A stretch of 42,095 nucleotides of DNA. Origin: CAYRLZ01 sp964425275 (GTDB lineage Bacteria > Hydrothermota > Tepidihabitantia > Tepidihabitantales > JBDRVQ01). The number at the start of each line of letters is the position of its first letter. Position 1 is the stretch's first letter. Where the stretch lies: NCBI GenBank assembly GCA_964425275.1, contig CAYRLZ010000072.1:1-42095 (forward strand), given 5' to 3'. The notes beneath the pieces were generated by a model. That model ran no database searches. It was not told the origin of the DNA and saw only the letters and a list, made by a program, of their open reading frames with translations. Positions 7,338-16,926 of this stretch are shown in pieces. Both the position numbers and the translations under genes were made by a program.

Positions 7338-8852
7338 ATGAAAAGAATAATTACAATTTGTATCATCCTTCTTTTACTGCTCACGAGCAGTTGGCTTTCA
7401 ACCCGACTTTGGGCGCAAAAAGAAAATGTCTTCCAATCACTAAGACTCTTCTCGGAGATTTTTAATATCGTATCCCGTAATTATGTAGAAACGATAGAAC
7501 CGGAGAAGTTAATCAAATCAGCAATTAACGGGATGCTAAAAGACTTAGACCCTTATTCGCAATATCTGGACGCCGCCGAATATCGGGAGTTACAGGTAAC
7601 GACCCAGGCACAATTCGGTGGCATCGGGATTCAAATCGGGGTGCGCGAGGGAATACTGACGGTAATTGCCCCAATTGAAGGCACTCCGGCTTACCGGGCC
7701 GGCCTCTTGGCTGGTGACCAGATAGTGGAAATTGATGGTGAAATCACCGAAGGGATGACCGTAAACGATGCGGTCAAAAGATTAAGGGGAACCCCAGGGA
7801 CAAAGGTAACGATAAAGATAAGAAGGGAAGAATTGAAAGAAGAGTTCACCATAACCTTAGTGCGTGAGATTATTAATATTAAAGCGGTTCCCTACGCCGG
7901 TAAGATAACCGAAGATATTGGCTATGTCCGACTCCTGACCTTTTCCCAGGTCGCGCGCCACGAACTAAAAGACGCCATAGATTCGCTCATCAAGGTTGGG
8001 GTAAAAAAGATTATATTTGACCTCCGGCTTAATTCCGGTGGTCTTCTCCAAGAGGGCTTTGAGGTCTCTAACCTCTTTATCCCAAAAGGAAAACGAGTGG
8101 TCAGTGTGAAGGGTCGCGACTTGCGGTCCAACCGGGATTTTATAACCACCGAAGACGGCGACTACTTAACCCAGCCAATGGTCCTTCTGGTTGACCGGGG
8201 AAGTGCCTCGGCCTCGGAAATTGTCGCTGGTTGTTTACAGGATTGGGAAAGGGCCTTAATTATCGGTGATACAACATTTGGTAAAGGTTCGGTGCAGACA
8301 CTCCATCCCTTAGAAGAATCAACCGCCTTAAAACTCACGACCGCTTACTGGTATACCCCGGCCGGTCGGAGCATCCAGCGACCGATAAAGAAAGATACCA
8401 GCAAAAAAAGAACGGAAAAGGAGTTTCAAACCCTTGGTCCCTTAAAAAGGTATGTCTATGGTAAAGGAGGGATTGCCCCGGACATCTATCTCCCTTATTC
8501 CCCTCTGCCTAAGTTTATTTCCCGAATTAATCAGGCGCTCTTTTTTGATTTTGCCATAAGATACAAAGCCCGACACAAAGAACTCAAGATGCCGGTAAGG
8601 GTTGGTCCGGAGGTAATCAATGAATTTAAGGAATTTCTGATGGAAAAGAAGGTGGAATTTACCCCGGCTGAGTTTGATTCCAGTCAAGAGGTGATTGCTG
8701 AGAATATTGAAAGGGAGATTGCCTCAAAATTAGAGGGGGTGAAAGGTGAGTATGAAGTGCGTCTCAAATACGACCCCCATATCAAGAAGGCTGTTTCTCT
8801 TCTGAGCCGAGTGACAAGTCAAAAAGACCTCTTTGCCGAGATAAAGGAATAA
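7338..8852 (+). CDS. carboxyl-terminal processing protease (S41A, CtpA/Prc family)
   Basis: Exported serine protease that trims or degrades envelope proteins from their C terminus. 504 aa. The ATG has AAGGAGATAAT upstream. A signal peptide or N-terminal anchor (about residues 4-26) ends R-L-W-A-Q. A PDZ domain occupies about residues 90-180 (F-G-G-I-G-I-Q-I, then G-T-P-A-Y-R-A-G-L-L-A-G-D). The protease core holds the catalytic serine S291 in G-S-A-S-A-S-E and lysine K316 in F-G-K-G-S-V-Q, 25 residues apart as in Prc and CtpA. The roughly 120-residue C-terminal extension is helical and charged, as in many members. It follows tmk on the same strand after 66 nt containing a stem-loop and converges with the next gene. 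Natural substrates cannot be told from sequence. Confidence 0.94.
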   Translation: MKRIITICIILLLLLTSSWLSTRLWAQKENVFQSLRLFSEIFNIVSRNYVETIEPEKLIKSAINGMLKDLDPYSQYLDAAEYRELQVTTQAQFGGIGIQIGVREGILTVIAPIEGTPAYRAGLLAGDQIVEIDGEITEGMTVNDAVKRLRGTPGTKVTIKIRREELKEEFTITLVREIINIKAVPYAGKITEDIGYVRLLTFSQVARHELKDAIDSLIKVGVKKIIFDLRLNSGGLLQEGFEVSNLFIPKGKRVVSVKGRDLRSNRDFITTEDGDYLTQPMVLLVDRGSASASEIVAGCLQDWERALIIGDTTFGKGSVQTLHPLEESTALKLTTAYWYTPAGRSIQRPIKKDTSKKRTEKEFQTLGPLKRYVYGKGGIAPDIYLPYSPLPKFISRINQALFFDFAIRYKARHKELKMPVRVGPEVINEFKEFLMEKKVEFTPAEFDSSQEVIAENIEREIASKLEGVKGEYEVRLKYDPHIKKAVSLLSRVTSQKDLFAEIKE

Positions 8853-8969
8853 AGTTTCTTCGCAACTTTTTGCTCGTCATTTCTTCTTCCTATTTCTCTA
8901 TGGAGGAAAAATTGGGCGGCGAAATATGAAAATTTATAATTGGAGTTTAAAGTAGGGGTGAAAAGTGAG

Positions 8970-11864
8970 TTATCTAATTACAATCTTTTCCGTTACCGAC
9001 GGCAAAGCCGGGATGTAGTTCTCACTCTTTTTATTCCCAATTTCCAATCGCAGAAAATAGACACCACTCGGTAATTGTGAAAGGTCAAGGGGAAAATTAT
9101 GGAAATCAGCGATATCCTCCTCTTCAACAATTTTTCCTAAATACCGCCCGCTAACATCATAAATTTTAAGAACCGCCGGGAGAGATTTTGGGGTATAATA
9201 ACTTACCGAAAACCGGCCTGAGTTCGGGTTAGGGAAAATCCGAAGGTATGGGCTAAATCCCTTAATCCTAACCTTACCTCCTTCAACTAAGGCATCTTCC
9301 TTATATTTATCTGTCGTATCCCAGGAAAACATCCAGAACTCAAAGGTTTTATTCCCCTTAAAGGCATAAACATTACCCGCGGCATAAGTCAATGCCCCAC
9401 CACTCTTCACCTTTTTCTCATAAGGATAATAAGTCGGGATTGGGAAGAGTTCAATCCAGGTATCAGCCTCAGTAAAATATCCCCAGAATTCATCAGAGTT
9501 GCCACCCTTAAAGAGATAGATAATTTTTCTTTTCCCATCATAAGTCATCGCCGCGCCGTCCTTAGCCTTTGTCTTCTTTCTTAACCGGTTATAAAAAGGA
9601 AGCGGTCTTTTTACATACCAGGTATCTTCATCATAGTCATAAGCAAATAACTCATTATAATAGCCCTTTAGAGCAAAAAGGTAATTCCCGGCCTTAACGA
9701 GACAACTGCCCGCCTTACACTCCCTCTGGCTTTCACCCAAGGGAACCTCTGGTAAAGTCGACCAGGAATCGCCATCAATATGATAGCGGTAGAACTCTCT
9801 TGTCTTGCTCCCTTTCAGGCAATAGATATATCGGTGAGGTCCTTTTTTTAAATAAACTAATCCCGAGCCGTATTTTATCTTTTTCAAACCCGGGACCCCT
9901 TTTGCCAGCCGATGCCAGGTATCTCCTGAACAATGGTATCGCCAGAACTCTAATGTATTATTCCCTTTTAGGGCGTATATTGTGCTATCGGTTCGGTCAT
10001 AGGTTAAAGCCGCCCCGGCTTTTACCCTTTTTCTTTTCTCCGGTGAATAAGGAATCGGGCATTTCATAACCCAACTATCACCCGAGATGACATATTCCAT
10101 AAATTCGTTCGTATTATTCCCCTTAAAGGCATAGATAGATTTATCCCGGCAATTGACCAGTGAACCGCCGCCTTTAATCGGTATATTTTTCTCCCCAGAG
10201 CGCACCGGGGCCTTTATCACCCAGGCATAAGGGGTAAGTGGCTCAACGATGAAATCGTTCGTTTTCCAATTGTTTCCCGGATTTTCATCCCCGGCCAAGG
10301 CGACCGAACACTTAGCGGTATAATTTCCCGGAGTGGTGAAGACGAGCCCAGGAAACTCTAAAATCATTGTATCCTGAGGTAAAAGAGTGGTATCCAAACT
10401 CCGAGAATAGATAAATTCAGCACCCCGATAAACCTTAAAGGAGACGGTAAATCGGTGATTGGTGCCGCCGTAGTTAATTACCCTGACCTTTGGCCTTGCT
10501 GAGGAATAGGGGAGAAGGGCACCGGTTGGAGAAATAAGCGAATCTATCCCCACATCATTTATCTGATAATATTTCACAATTGCGATATCACCACCATAAA
10601 AATTGCCGGCAAGATAAATCTGACCCAAGTTATCCAGGACAATCCCGGTCAAGTTATCGGCGCCAGCGCTTGAATATCGTTTTGCCCAATTTTCTTTTCC
10701 GGTTGAGTCATATTTCACCACTAAGAAATCAAAATCCCCGCCCGGCGAATAACTATTCCCCGCAACATAAATATTGCCCTGATTATCAAGGCTTAATCCC
10801 CGGGCACAATCTTTTGAATTGGGCGGGTTGTTATAGTAAGAGTGCCATTTCTTATTTCCGTTCAAATCGTATTTCACTGTCAGGTAATCATCACCGCTGG
10901 CATCCCTCTTTGAACATCCGGCAATATAAATATTTCCGGCCGGGTTTAAGACAATCCCGGTTGGCCAATCGTCGCCGTTGTCCGGTGCTGTATTAAAATG
11001 CCTCACCCAGAAGGTATCGCCGTTTGGTGCGTAATATTTTATTGTCGTCACATCTAAATCACCCGTGCCTCTTTCGGTATAACCCACTACCAGAAGATTT
11101 CCCGATGGGTCAAGTTTTAGGAAGAGGGGCTTATCTTCACCGTTGGCAACCCGGCCATATCTTTTTGTCCACAAGGTCTCGCCAACCGAATTATACTTGA
11201 CCGTAAGGAAATCCTCTTGGTTATCATAGAAGATAAATCCGGTAACATAGACATTTCCGTACTCGTCAACAGCAATTGCCGTTGCACTATCCTTATCATT
11301 GAACTTACTATTGTAGTATCGTGCCCAGAGGGTTTCACCCTGTGGATTATATTTAATAGTCAGATAATCAAAATCCTTTTCCGCTCGATAACTCATTCCC
11401 GTAACGTAGACATTCCCGTAATCGTCAACGACGATTGCTGATGGGTAATCAAAGGAATCGCCGGCAAAGCGTCTGACCCATTGAGTATCCAGAGAACTAT
11501 TATATTTTATAACGAGAAAATCAGCGAATGAACTTGCCCCTTTACTCCAACCGGTCACATAAACAAATCCTTGGGCATCAATGGTCATTGCCGTTATCCT
11601 TTCTGAATCATCAACGCCTGGATTATTAAAAAATGCGCTGTCAATAAGATTTCCATTAGGAGAATACTTTAATAGTAAAAAATCTTCTTTGGTTTCATTC
11701 CGCTCAATCCAACCGCCGATATAAAGATTACCCAAATTATCCGACTTAAAGACCGATGAATAGCAAGGAGTGCCGCTATTATAGATTCGCACCCAAGAGG
11801 TATCTATCTGAGCAAAAAGAAAACAAAGAGAAGATAAGAAGAGGAGAAGAGATCTCTTTTTCAT
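8970..11864 (-). CDS. secreted SBBP/Kelch double beta-propeller protein with sorting domain
   Basis: 964 aa, exported. The ATG has AAGGGAGGTATT upstream and a signal peptide of about 18 residues. Residues about 25-430 are roughly eight SBBP-type propeller repeats built on D-x-x-G-N-[IVL]-Y-[VI]-[AT]-G and [DF]-[FY]-L-[TV]-[IV]-K-Y. About 435-540 is a CARDB-like Ig domain (D-V-G-I-D-S-L-I-S-P-T-G opening). About 545-860 carries six Kelch-like repeats of the form [AK]-[LF]-K-G-N-x-x-x-E-F-W-x-Y. About 875-964 is the Por/T9SS-like sorting domain (F-P-N-P-N-S-G-R-F, S-G-V-Y-F-L-R). There are no catalytic residues I recognise; a surface adhesion or scaffold role is inferred. It has its own promoter and converges on the S41 protease gene with no clear terminator between them. 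Confidence 0.88.
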   Translation of the reverse strand: MKKRSLLLFLSSLCFLFAQIDTSWVRIYNSGTPCYSSVFKSDNLGNLYIGGWIERNETKEDFLLLKYSPNGNLIDSAFFNNPGVDDSERITAMTIDAQGFVYVTGWSKGASSFADFLVIKYNSSLDTQWVRRFAGDSFDYPSAIVVDDYGNVYVTGMSYRAEKDFDYLTIKYNPQGETLWARYYNSKFNDKDSATAIAVDEYGNVYVTGFIFYDNQEDFLTVKYNSVGETLWTKRYGRVANGEDKPLFLKLDPSGNLLVVGYTERGTGDLDVTTIKYYAPNGDTFWVRHFNTAPDNGDDWPTGIVLNPAGNIYIAGCSKRDASGDDYLTVKYDLNGNKKWHSYYNNPPNSKDCARGLSLDNQGNIYVAGNSYSPGGDFDFLVVKYDSTGKENWAKRYSSAGADNLTGIVLDNLGQIYLAGNFYGGDIAIVKYYQINDVGIDSLISPTGALLPYSSARPKVRVINYGGTNHRFTVSFKVYRGAEFIYSRSLDTTLLPQDTMILEFPGLVFTTPGNYTAKCSVALAGDENPGNNWKTNDFIVEPLTPYAWVIKAPVRSGEKNIPIKGGGSLVNCRDKSIYAFKGNNTNEFMEYVISGDSWVMKCPIPYSPEKRKRVKAGAALTYDRTDSTIYALKGNNTLEFWRYHCSGDTWHRLAKGVPGLKKIKYGSGLVYLKKGPHRYIYCLKGSKTREFYRYHIDGDSWSTLPEVPLGESQRECKAGSCLVKAGNYLFALKGYYNELFAYDYDEDTWYVKRPLPFYNRLRKKTKAKDGAAMTYDGKRKIIYLFKGGNSDEFWGYFTEADTWIELFPIPTYYPYEKKVKSGGALTYAAGNVYAFKGNKTFEFWMFSWDTTDKYKEDALVEGGKVRIKGFSPYLRIFPNPNSGRFSVSYYTPKSLPAVLKIYDVSGRYLGKIVEEEDIADFHNFPLDLSQLPSGVYFLRLEIGNKKSENYIPALPSVTEKIVIR

Positions 11865-11896
11865 AATACCTCCCTTATTTTCAGCCTTTCGATATT

Positions 11897-11924
11897 ATTA
11901 TACCCAATAGTTCCAAAAAATCAA
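11897..11924 (-). promoter_or_regulatory. promoter of SBBP/Kelch protein gene
   Basis: TTGATT (11924-11919), 16 bp, TATAAT (11902-11897) on the minus strand; the ATG is at 11864, giving a leader of about 25 nt with a strong AGGGAGG site. The remaining 11925-12047 shows only a weak small hairpin and no gene. Confidence 0.65.
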
Positions 11925-12047
11925 GACCGCGCTGTGGGCAAGCGAATAATTTACATTGTGGGTTTCCGTGAAAAAGTCTTACGACTTAATTCCATCTGCA
12001 CCTTAACCTCATTGGAGTTAATCCATAAAGATTTTACCGTCTTCTGC

Positions 12048-15000
12048 CTACTGTTTTAACATCACCATCTTCTTTGTAATCCGGAATTCATTCGCTTCCA
12101 GACGATAGAAATACACACCGTGGCTCACCTTTCTTCCTGTATCATCACATCCGTTCCAGATTATCCGATAGAATCCGGCTTTTTCGCTCCCGGCTTTTAA
12201 TATACGAACAATAATGCCTGATGAATTATAGACCAATAATCTTACCGGACAATCTTTAGGAAGGGCGTATTGAATGAGTGTTTGAGAGATAAAGGGATTG
12301 GGGAAAGATGTTAAGGTAAAAACCTTTGGTAAATTATAAGACTCAATAACCTTTACCGGTGGGGAGACGACTTTTACCGAATCCCGAACCGAGTTATTTG
12401 CTGGATTTATGTCACTAGTCAGGCGAGTTGAGCATTTGGTAATGTGCGTTCCGATTTGAATTGCGGTCCAGGGGAAGAATCCGACGGTGTCAATTTGCCC
12501 CACCGCTAAAGTCACGACCGTATCCGTAATATAGAATGTGCCAATTTGGAACCGAACCTGAAAGGTTTCCGAGGTCTGTCCGAAGTTCTGCACCACCACC
12601 TGGGGAATCACCACTCGCCCAGAATCAATCACACCGGTCGGGGCAAGAATTTTAATCGCACCAACATCATGAACCGGTCTTCGGACAATCACCGAACCAT
12701 AAGCTGAATCGTTTCTCCGGTTCATATCACCGGAAAGTGAAGCAAATGATTCCAAACGATAGGTGTCGGGAATGGTTGCCGTCCAAGAGCGGAAATCCCT
12801 AACTGCTGAATCGCCGGGTGAGAGCGTCAACCAGAGACTATCTTCATAAATCTGGTCAATCTCCATGCCTACTAATTGCTGGCCTCCATGAGTAGCAGCA
12901 TCAGATAGGGACCTGATTTTATCCGTTGGCAAATTATCCGTAGAATGAACTCTAAACCAGACCGAAAAGGATACCGAAGTATTGCCAAAGTTTTTTATCT
13001 TTACCCTTGGAGTAACGGTTGCCCCGGAATCAATCACACCGCTCGGCGAGGTAATCTGAATCACACCGACATCCTTCACCTGAACCTTAACCGAATCGCT
13101 CTGGGTATTGTTAGTAAGATTGGCATCCGCTAGGGCAATCGTGCATCTGGTGGTATGGGTGCCTCTTTGAATCGCAGTCCAGGAAGGGAAGTTTACGGTA
13201 TCGGTCGCTCCGGCTAAAAGGGTCTTGGTTCTGGTCTGGTTATAGAAGGCACCGATTCTAAAGGTAACCGAAAATGTCTCGGCTGTGTTGCCAAAGTTTT
13301 GAACCTGGGCCTGGGGCACAATCACTGCCCCGGAATCAATCGTTCCACTTGGTGCGAGAATTGAGGAAACACCAACATCAAGCACTCTAATCATGACCGA
13401 ATCGCTCAGGGCATTGTTGGCTGGATTGACATCCGCTATGGCAATTGTGCATCTTGTCGGATGCGTACCTCTTTTTTGAACAGCGGTCCAGGAGGGGAAG
13501 TTTACTGTATCGGTCGCTCCGGCTGAAAGGGTCTTGGTCCTGGTCTGGTTATAGAAGGCACCGATTCTAAAGGTAACCGAAAATGTCTCGGCTGCGTTGC
13601 CAAAGTTTTGAACCTGGGCCTGCGGCACAACTATTGTTCCGGAATCAATCACACCGCTCGGAGAGGTAATCTGAATCACACCGACATCCTTAATCCGGAC
13701 GAAAACTGAGTCAAACACAAAGTTATTTGTTGAATCCTCGTCGCCGGCAAGGGAAGTGGAGCATTTGGTAATAAGTTTTCCCGGTTCGCTGGCTATCCAA
13801 TCCTGGAAATTTACCAGTTTTCGCTCTCCGGGATTAATGGTTAGGAAAATGCTATCCTGATAATTGGAACCGATTGTAAACCAAACATAGAGACTTTCGG
13901 TCAGGTCCCCGTAGTTCTCCACCTCAGCCCGAGGTGTATTGGTTGAGTTTTGAAGCACCTCACCCTTGGGAGAAATGATACTATCCACGCCCACATCCCG
14001 ATAATAAGAGACGACATCAAAACTGCCCGTTTGTTTATTATTGGTCGTATCAATATCGCCGTCCAATATTGCCCGAACCAAGGTTTGATAAATACCCTCT
14101 GTGGCATCCCAATAATTGAAGTTGACATCAGCCGTGCCATTTCTTAATAAGGTAACCTCCGCGGTATCGGTATAGACTAAATTGCTCTGGGAAAGGATAT
14201 TGAAAGCGACAAGAAAGGTTTCGGTATTTGTTCCGTAATTTGCCACCCGCGCCTGAGGAATCACCTGACCGGGCGGGATAGTCCCCACCGGATTGAGTAT
14301 CGCCGTAACCGCCACATCCTTTATCACCTCACTCGTCACCCGCACCCTTTTTCTTGCGGTATCATTGGATAAATTCATATCACCATCAAGAGAGGTGAAT
14401 GCCTTCACCCGGTAAACTCCTTCCTCGGCCAGCCAGGCAGAGGTAAAAGAGAAAAAGATGCTATCCTGGGCCGGGAGACTGTCAACCGTTTCCTCTTGGT
14501 TATAAACCGTATCGCCGGACAAGGAATCAATTATGAAGAGAGTGGTAGTAAATCCAACCTGTTTGGTTGAACCGTAATTCTTCACCAGAACCCGGGGAAA
14601 CACAGTATCGCCAACTCCGAGATAGAAAGGTGGAGAGATGATTGATTTTACCCCGACATCCTTTGGAATATAAAATGGACCACTCACATCATCTATGTAT
14701 ACCGTCTTCCCTCCCCGCTTTGGATAGCGAAAGGCAATATAAATTGGGGTGGAATCAAACTGGGCAAGGGATATGGACCTTTCTGCATAAGCGGTGTTAT
14801 TGGTGAACCCGAAGGCATCTAAACGATGAATAAAAGCAGATGGTTGGTTAGTGGTAGTGGAGACATAGACCTCTAAACTTTCCCTTTTGGGAGTTTGGCT
14901 ACGATAGAAAAAGGTTAGAAGATTGTTGCCCGGGACCGGGTAGACCTTCCTCGTTACCAGCCAGTCATCGTTTGTGATATTTTTGCCCTCCGCCTTCACC

Positions 15001-15191
15001 CCGGCACAGGCCGGAGCAGATAAGAATTTAACCGTGCTTCTTGACCAGGAATAAAGCCCGCCGTCTAAATTGTAAACCGTCCAGAACTCCGGAGGAAAGG
15101 AACCCGAGAAACTCTCATTTAAGGCTTGCGCTGATAAGAACTGAGCGCTAATTATTAAAGATAATAAAAAGCATAGCTTCCTGCTTTGCAT
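12048..15191 (-). CDS. secreted CARDB-repeat surface protein with sorting domain
   Basis: 1047 aa, exported. The ATG follows TAAGGAGGGTAAG and a signal peptide ends near S-A-Q-A. Residues about 25-170 look like a cleaved-adhesin/MAM-like beta sandwich (F-W-T-V-Y-N-L-D-G-G near the start, N-D-D-W-L-V-T, Y-I-D-D-V). Then come about seven CARDB Ig-like repeats of around 100 residues. Each opens D-V-G-V-x-x-I-x-[SA]-P-x-G, continues V-x-[NK]-[YF]-G-x-x-x-[EV], and ends with x-D-x-N-x-x-N-N. The last about 85 residues are the T9SS-like tail (F-P-N-P-F-I-S-Q, W-N-G-C-D-D-T-G-R, G-V-Y-F-Y-R). Two neighbouring repeats are nearly identical at DNA level. The long leader carries a small hairpin. CARDB proteins are generally cell-adhesion modules; ligand and function are unknown. 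Confidence 0.87.
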   Translation of the reverse strand: MQSRKLCFLLSLIISAQFLSAQALNESFSGSFPPEFWTVYNLDGGLYSWSRSTVKFLSAPACAGVKAEGKNITNDDWLVTRKVYPVPGNNLLTFFYRSQTPKRESLEVYVSTTTNQPSAFIHRLDAFGFTNNTAYAERSISLAQFDSTPIYIAFRYPKRGGKTVYIDDVSGPFYIPKDVGVKSIISPPFYLGVGDTVFPRVLVKNYGSTKQVGFTTTLFIIDSLSGDTVYNQEETVDSLPAQDSIFFSFTSAWLAEEGVYRVKAFTSLDGDMNLSNDTARKRVRVTSEVIKDVAVTAILNPVGTIPPGQVIPQARVANYGTNTETFLVAFNILSQSNLVYTDTAEVTLLRNGTADVNFNYWDATEGIYQTLVRAILDGDIDTTNNKQTGSFDVVSYYRDVGVDSIISPKGEVLQNSTNTPRAEVENYGDLTESLYVWFTIGSNYQDSIFLTINPGERKLVNFQDWIASEPGKLITKCSTSLAGDEDSTNNFVFDSVFVRIKDVGVIQITSPSGVIDSGTIVVPQAQVQNFGNAAETFSVTFRIGAFYNQTRTKTLSAGATDTVNFPSWTAVQKRGTHPTRCTIAIADVNPANNALSDSVMIRVLDVGVSSILAPSGTIDSGAVIVPQAQVQNFGNTAETFSVTFRIGAFYNQTRTKTLLAGATDTVNFPSWTAIQRGTHTTRCTIALADANLTNNTQSDSVKVQVKDVGVIQITSPSGVIDSGATVTPRVKIKNFGNTSVSFSVWFRVHSTDNLPTDKIRSLSDAATHGGQQLVGMEIDQIYEDSLWLTLSPGDSAVRDFRSWTATIPDTYRLESFASLSGDMNRRNDSAYGSVIVRRPVHDVGAIKILAPTGVIDSGRVVIPQVVVQNFGQTSETFQVRFQIGTFYITDTVVTLAVGQIDTVGFFPWTAIQIGTHITKCSTRLTSDINPANNSVRDSVKVVSPPVKVIESYNLPKVFTLTSFPNPFISQTLIQYALPKDCPVRLLVYNSSGIIVRILKAGSEKAGFYRIIWNGCDDTGRKVSHGVYFYRLEANEFRITKKMVMLKQ
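13083..13705 (-). repeat. two near-identical CARDB repeat units, offset 309 bp
   Basis: Two consecutive CARDB units share long exact DNA stretches, for example around 13241-13320 and 13550-13629, with an offset of 309 bp (103 codons) and one extra codon in one copy. This indicates a recent in-frame tandem duplication and a likely site for repeat-number variation. Confidence 0.75.
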
Positions 15192-15221
15192 CTTACCCTC
15201 CTTAACTTATTTAATTCTCCT

Positions 15222-15241
15222 GAGAGATTAGAAATCCTCTC
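15222..15241 (-). promoter_or_regulatory. small leader hairpin upstream of CARDB gene
   Basis: GAGAGATT (15222-15229) pairs with AATCCTCTC (15233-15241) with a single bulged base. It lies about 30 nt upstream of the ATG, in a leader of about 140 nt. Function unknown. Confidence 0.3.
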
Positions 15242-15334
15242 TTGGGGAGCCAAAATTTTACATCTTTTTAAGACTTACCTTTCTCTCCACCCGAGAAAAT
15301 CTAATCGTCCAGGTAAATACATATATATTTATAT

Positions 15335-15362
15335 ATTATAACTAATATTTTGAAAAAGTCAA
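15335..15362 (-). promoter_or_regulatory. promoter of CARDB gene
   Basis: TTGACT (15362-15357), 16 bp, TATAAT (15340-15335) on the minus strand, followed by an A/T-only stretch. Predicted leader about 140 nt. Confidence 0.7.
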
Positions 15363-15568
15363 GAGCATTCTTCATTTGGCTATCCCCAAAATAAAATGTT
15401 TGGTTTTGTGGTATTTTGCCTTTTAGTTTCAGGATTTTATGAGTTCTTCCCCTTAACAGAAGATAATCAACTCACGCCAACCCTTTAGCAAATCTCTCAA
15501 TATGATAGATTCTTCGCAATAACTGATGACTTCTCTTCTGAATCCAGATTCTGCCTGACGCAAACTAT
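15363..15568. other. intergenic stretch without a supported gene
   Basis: No start, ribosome-binding site or conserved motif supports a gene on either strand in this part of the 421-nt gap between the CARDB gene and the PQQ-like lipoprotein gene. A minus-strand frame near 15480-15555 has protein-like composition but no recognisable family, and could be debris. Confidence 0.5.
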
Positions 15569-15594
15569 CTAAAAACCCCTCGGCTGAGTTTTAG
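15569..15594 (-). terminator. probable terminator of the PQQ-like lipoprotein gene
   Basis: On the minus strand AAAACTC (15592-15586) pairs with GGGGTTTT (15579-15572), followed by TTTTTAG, 20 nt after the stop of the lipoprotein gene. The stem is weak and contains one G-U pair. Confidence 0.45.
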
Positions 15595-15613
15595 ACTATA
15601 AGGTAAACTCTTT

Positions 15614-16792
15614 TTACTGGCTCAGGAGATTGCCCGAATTACGATTGTCGTGCCTGGACCTGGGCCAGGAGGAGTTTGCCAGTCCAGAAGAACTGCCATT
15701 AAAGGCAAAGAATCCGGTTCCGCAGGCGACATAGATTGTTCCGTCGGCACCAATCGCTGGCGACCCTACTGAATTGACCGCCGTTTCTCCGATTGGATAG
15801 CGCCATTTCAGAGTGCCGTCAGGATTAATTGCGCCTTCAACATAGTAAATTGTGCCCTCCGAGTCAATGGTCAGGTCATAGGCGTTCTGAAGAAAGCCGA
15901 CGGTTTCTTTTTTCCAGCGCAATTGTCCGGAAGAGGAAACCGCATAGAGCCAACCTCGGGCAGAACTGGTGGCAGTACCTAAATAGATTGTGCCATCGGC
16001 TCCGATAACCGGTGTGCCGATATTGATACAATCACTGTCCGCCAAGGTGCAGGTCCAGTGCAAACTGCCGTCATCGTTAAACGCCAGAAGATTACCCTCA
16101 TCATTAGAGCCGGTGCCGAAGATATAGACTGTTCCATCCGAACCAATTGCCAGGCGGTCAGATGAGTGAATTAACGGCGACATATCAACCGACCATTTCA
16201 GACTGCCGTCCGGATTTAGGGCAATCAGGTCCCTGTCCGCACCAATATAGATTGTGCCGTTGGTGCCCACGGCGGGAAAGGTGATACAGGAACCGCCACC
16301 AACATCGACTGCCCAATTGAGCGTGCCGGTTGGGGAAAGGGCATAAAGCGATTCGGGTGCATAGATATAAATACTACCATCAGCACCAAGCGCCGGAGTA
16401 CCACATAGGGTGGGAAATGTTGGTTTAATCGGAAAGCGCCAGTTAATACTGCCAACGGGGTTGATGGAGTAAAGATAACCATCAGCGGCAAAAAGATAGA
16501 TTGTACCATTTTGCGCAATGACCGGGGCAATAAAAATATTGGAGGGATAGTAGAAGATAGTATCCGGCAAACCCAGCCGCCATTTAACTGTTCCATTTTG
16601 ATTAAATGCGTAAAGAGTGTCATTTTCACTGAAGCCGTAGATGGTGCCATCTGGACCAATGGCTGGTGGGGCGAGAAAAGGGGCGTCAGTGAAGCGCCAC
16701 TTGATTTCCGGTTCCGTTGTCTTCCTTCTGCAGGAAAAGAGAATTAAACACAAGGTGGCAAGACCAACAAGGGTTTTGATATACCTCGGCAT
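15614..16792 (-). CDS. lipoprotein with PQQ-like beta-propeller repeats
   Basis: 392 aa. The ATG has AAGAGGAGGAAAA upstream. A signal peptide ends in a lipobox L-I-L-F-S-C, so Cys21 is probably lipidated and the protein anchored to a membrane. The rest is an eight-bladed propeller of the PQQ/quinoprotein-like type: repeats of P-A-[IV]-G-x-[DN]-G-T-I-Y-[IVFL] followed by L-Y-A-[FV/LI]-[NS] and G-[ST]-[VL]-x-W about every 45 residues. BamB-like assembly factors have this fold, but this protein lacks anything to tie it to the Bam complex. The regular G-[AP/ST]-D-G-T-I-Y motif is more like the self-similar secreted propellers of this lineage. Function unknown. It has its own promoter and terminator. 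Confidence 0.88.
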   Translation of the reverse strand: MPRYIKTLVGLATLCLILFSCRRKTTEPEIKWRFTDAPFLAPPAIGPDGTIYGFSENDTLYAFNQNGTVKWRLGLPDTIFYYPSNIFIAPVIAQNGTIYLFAADGYLYSINPVGSINWRFPIKPTFPTLCGTPALGADGSIYIYAPESLYALSPTGTLNWAVDVGGGSCITFPAVGTNGTIYIGADRDLIALNPDGSLKWSVDMSPLIHSSDRLAIGSDGTVYIFGTGSNDEGNLLAFNDDGSLHWTCTLADSDCINIGTPVIGADGTIYLGTATSSARGWLYAVSSSGQLRWKKETVGFLQNAYDLTIDSEGTIYYVEGAINPDGTLKWRYPIGETAVNSVGSPAIGADGTIYVACGTGFFAFNGSSSGLANSSWPRSRHDNRNSGNLLSQ

Positions 16793-16828
16793 TTTTCCTC
16801 CTCTTAATGTGCCTTTAATCTAACCAAT

Positions 16829-16856
16829 AATTTAACCAGATTTCCCGAAAAGTCAA
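16829..16856 (-). promoter_or_regulatory. promoter of PQQ-like lipoprotein gene
   Basis: TTGACT (16856-16851), 16 bp, TAAATT (16834-16829) on the minus strand, with an ATG at 16792. Confidence 0.6.
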
Positions 16857-16926
16857 GACCAACGCAATCTACTTCTCAGGACGATGTTCCAAAAAGACCA
16901 GACCTTTGGCTTTTGATTTTCTTTGA

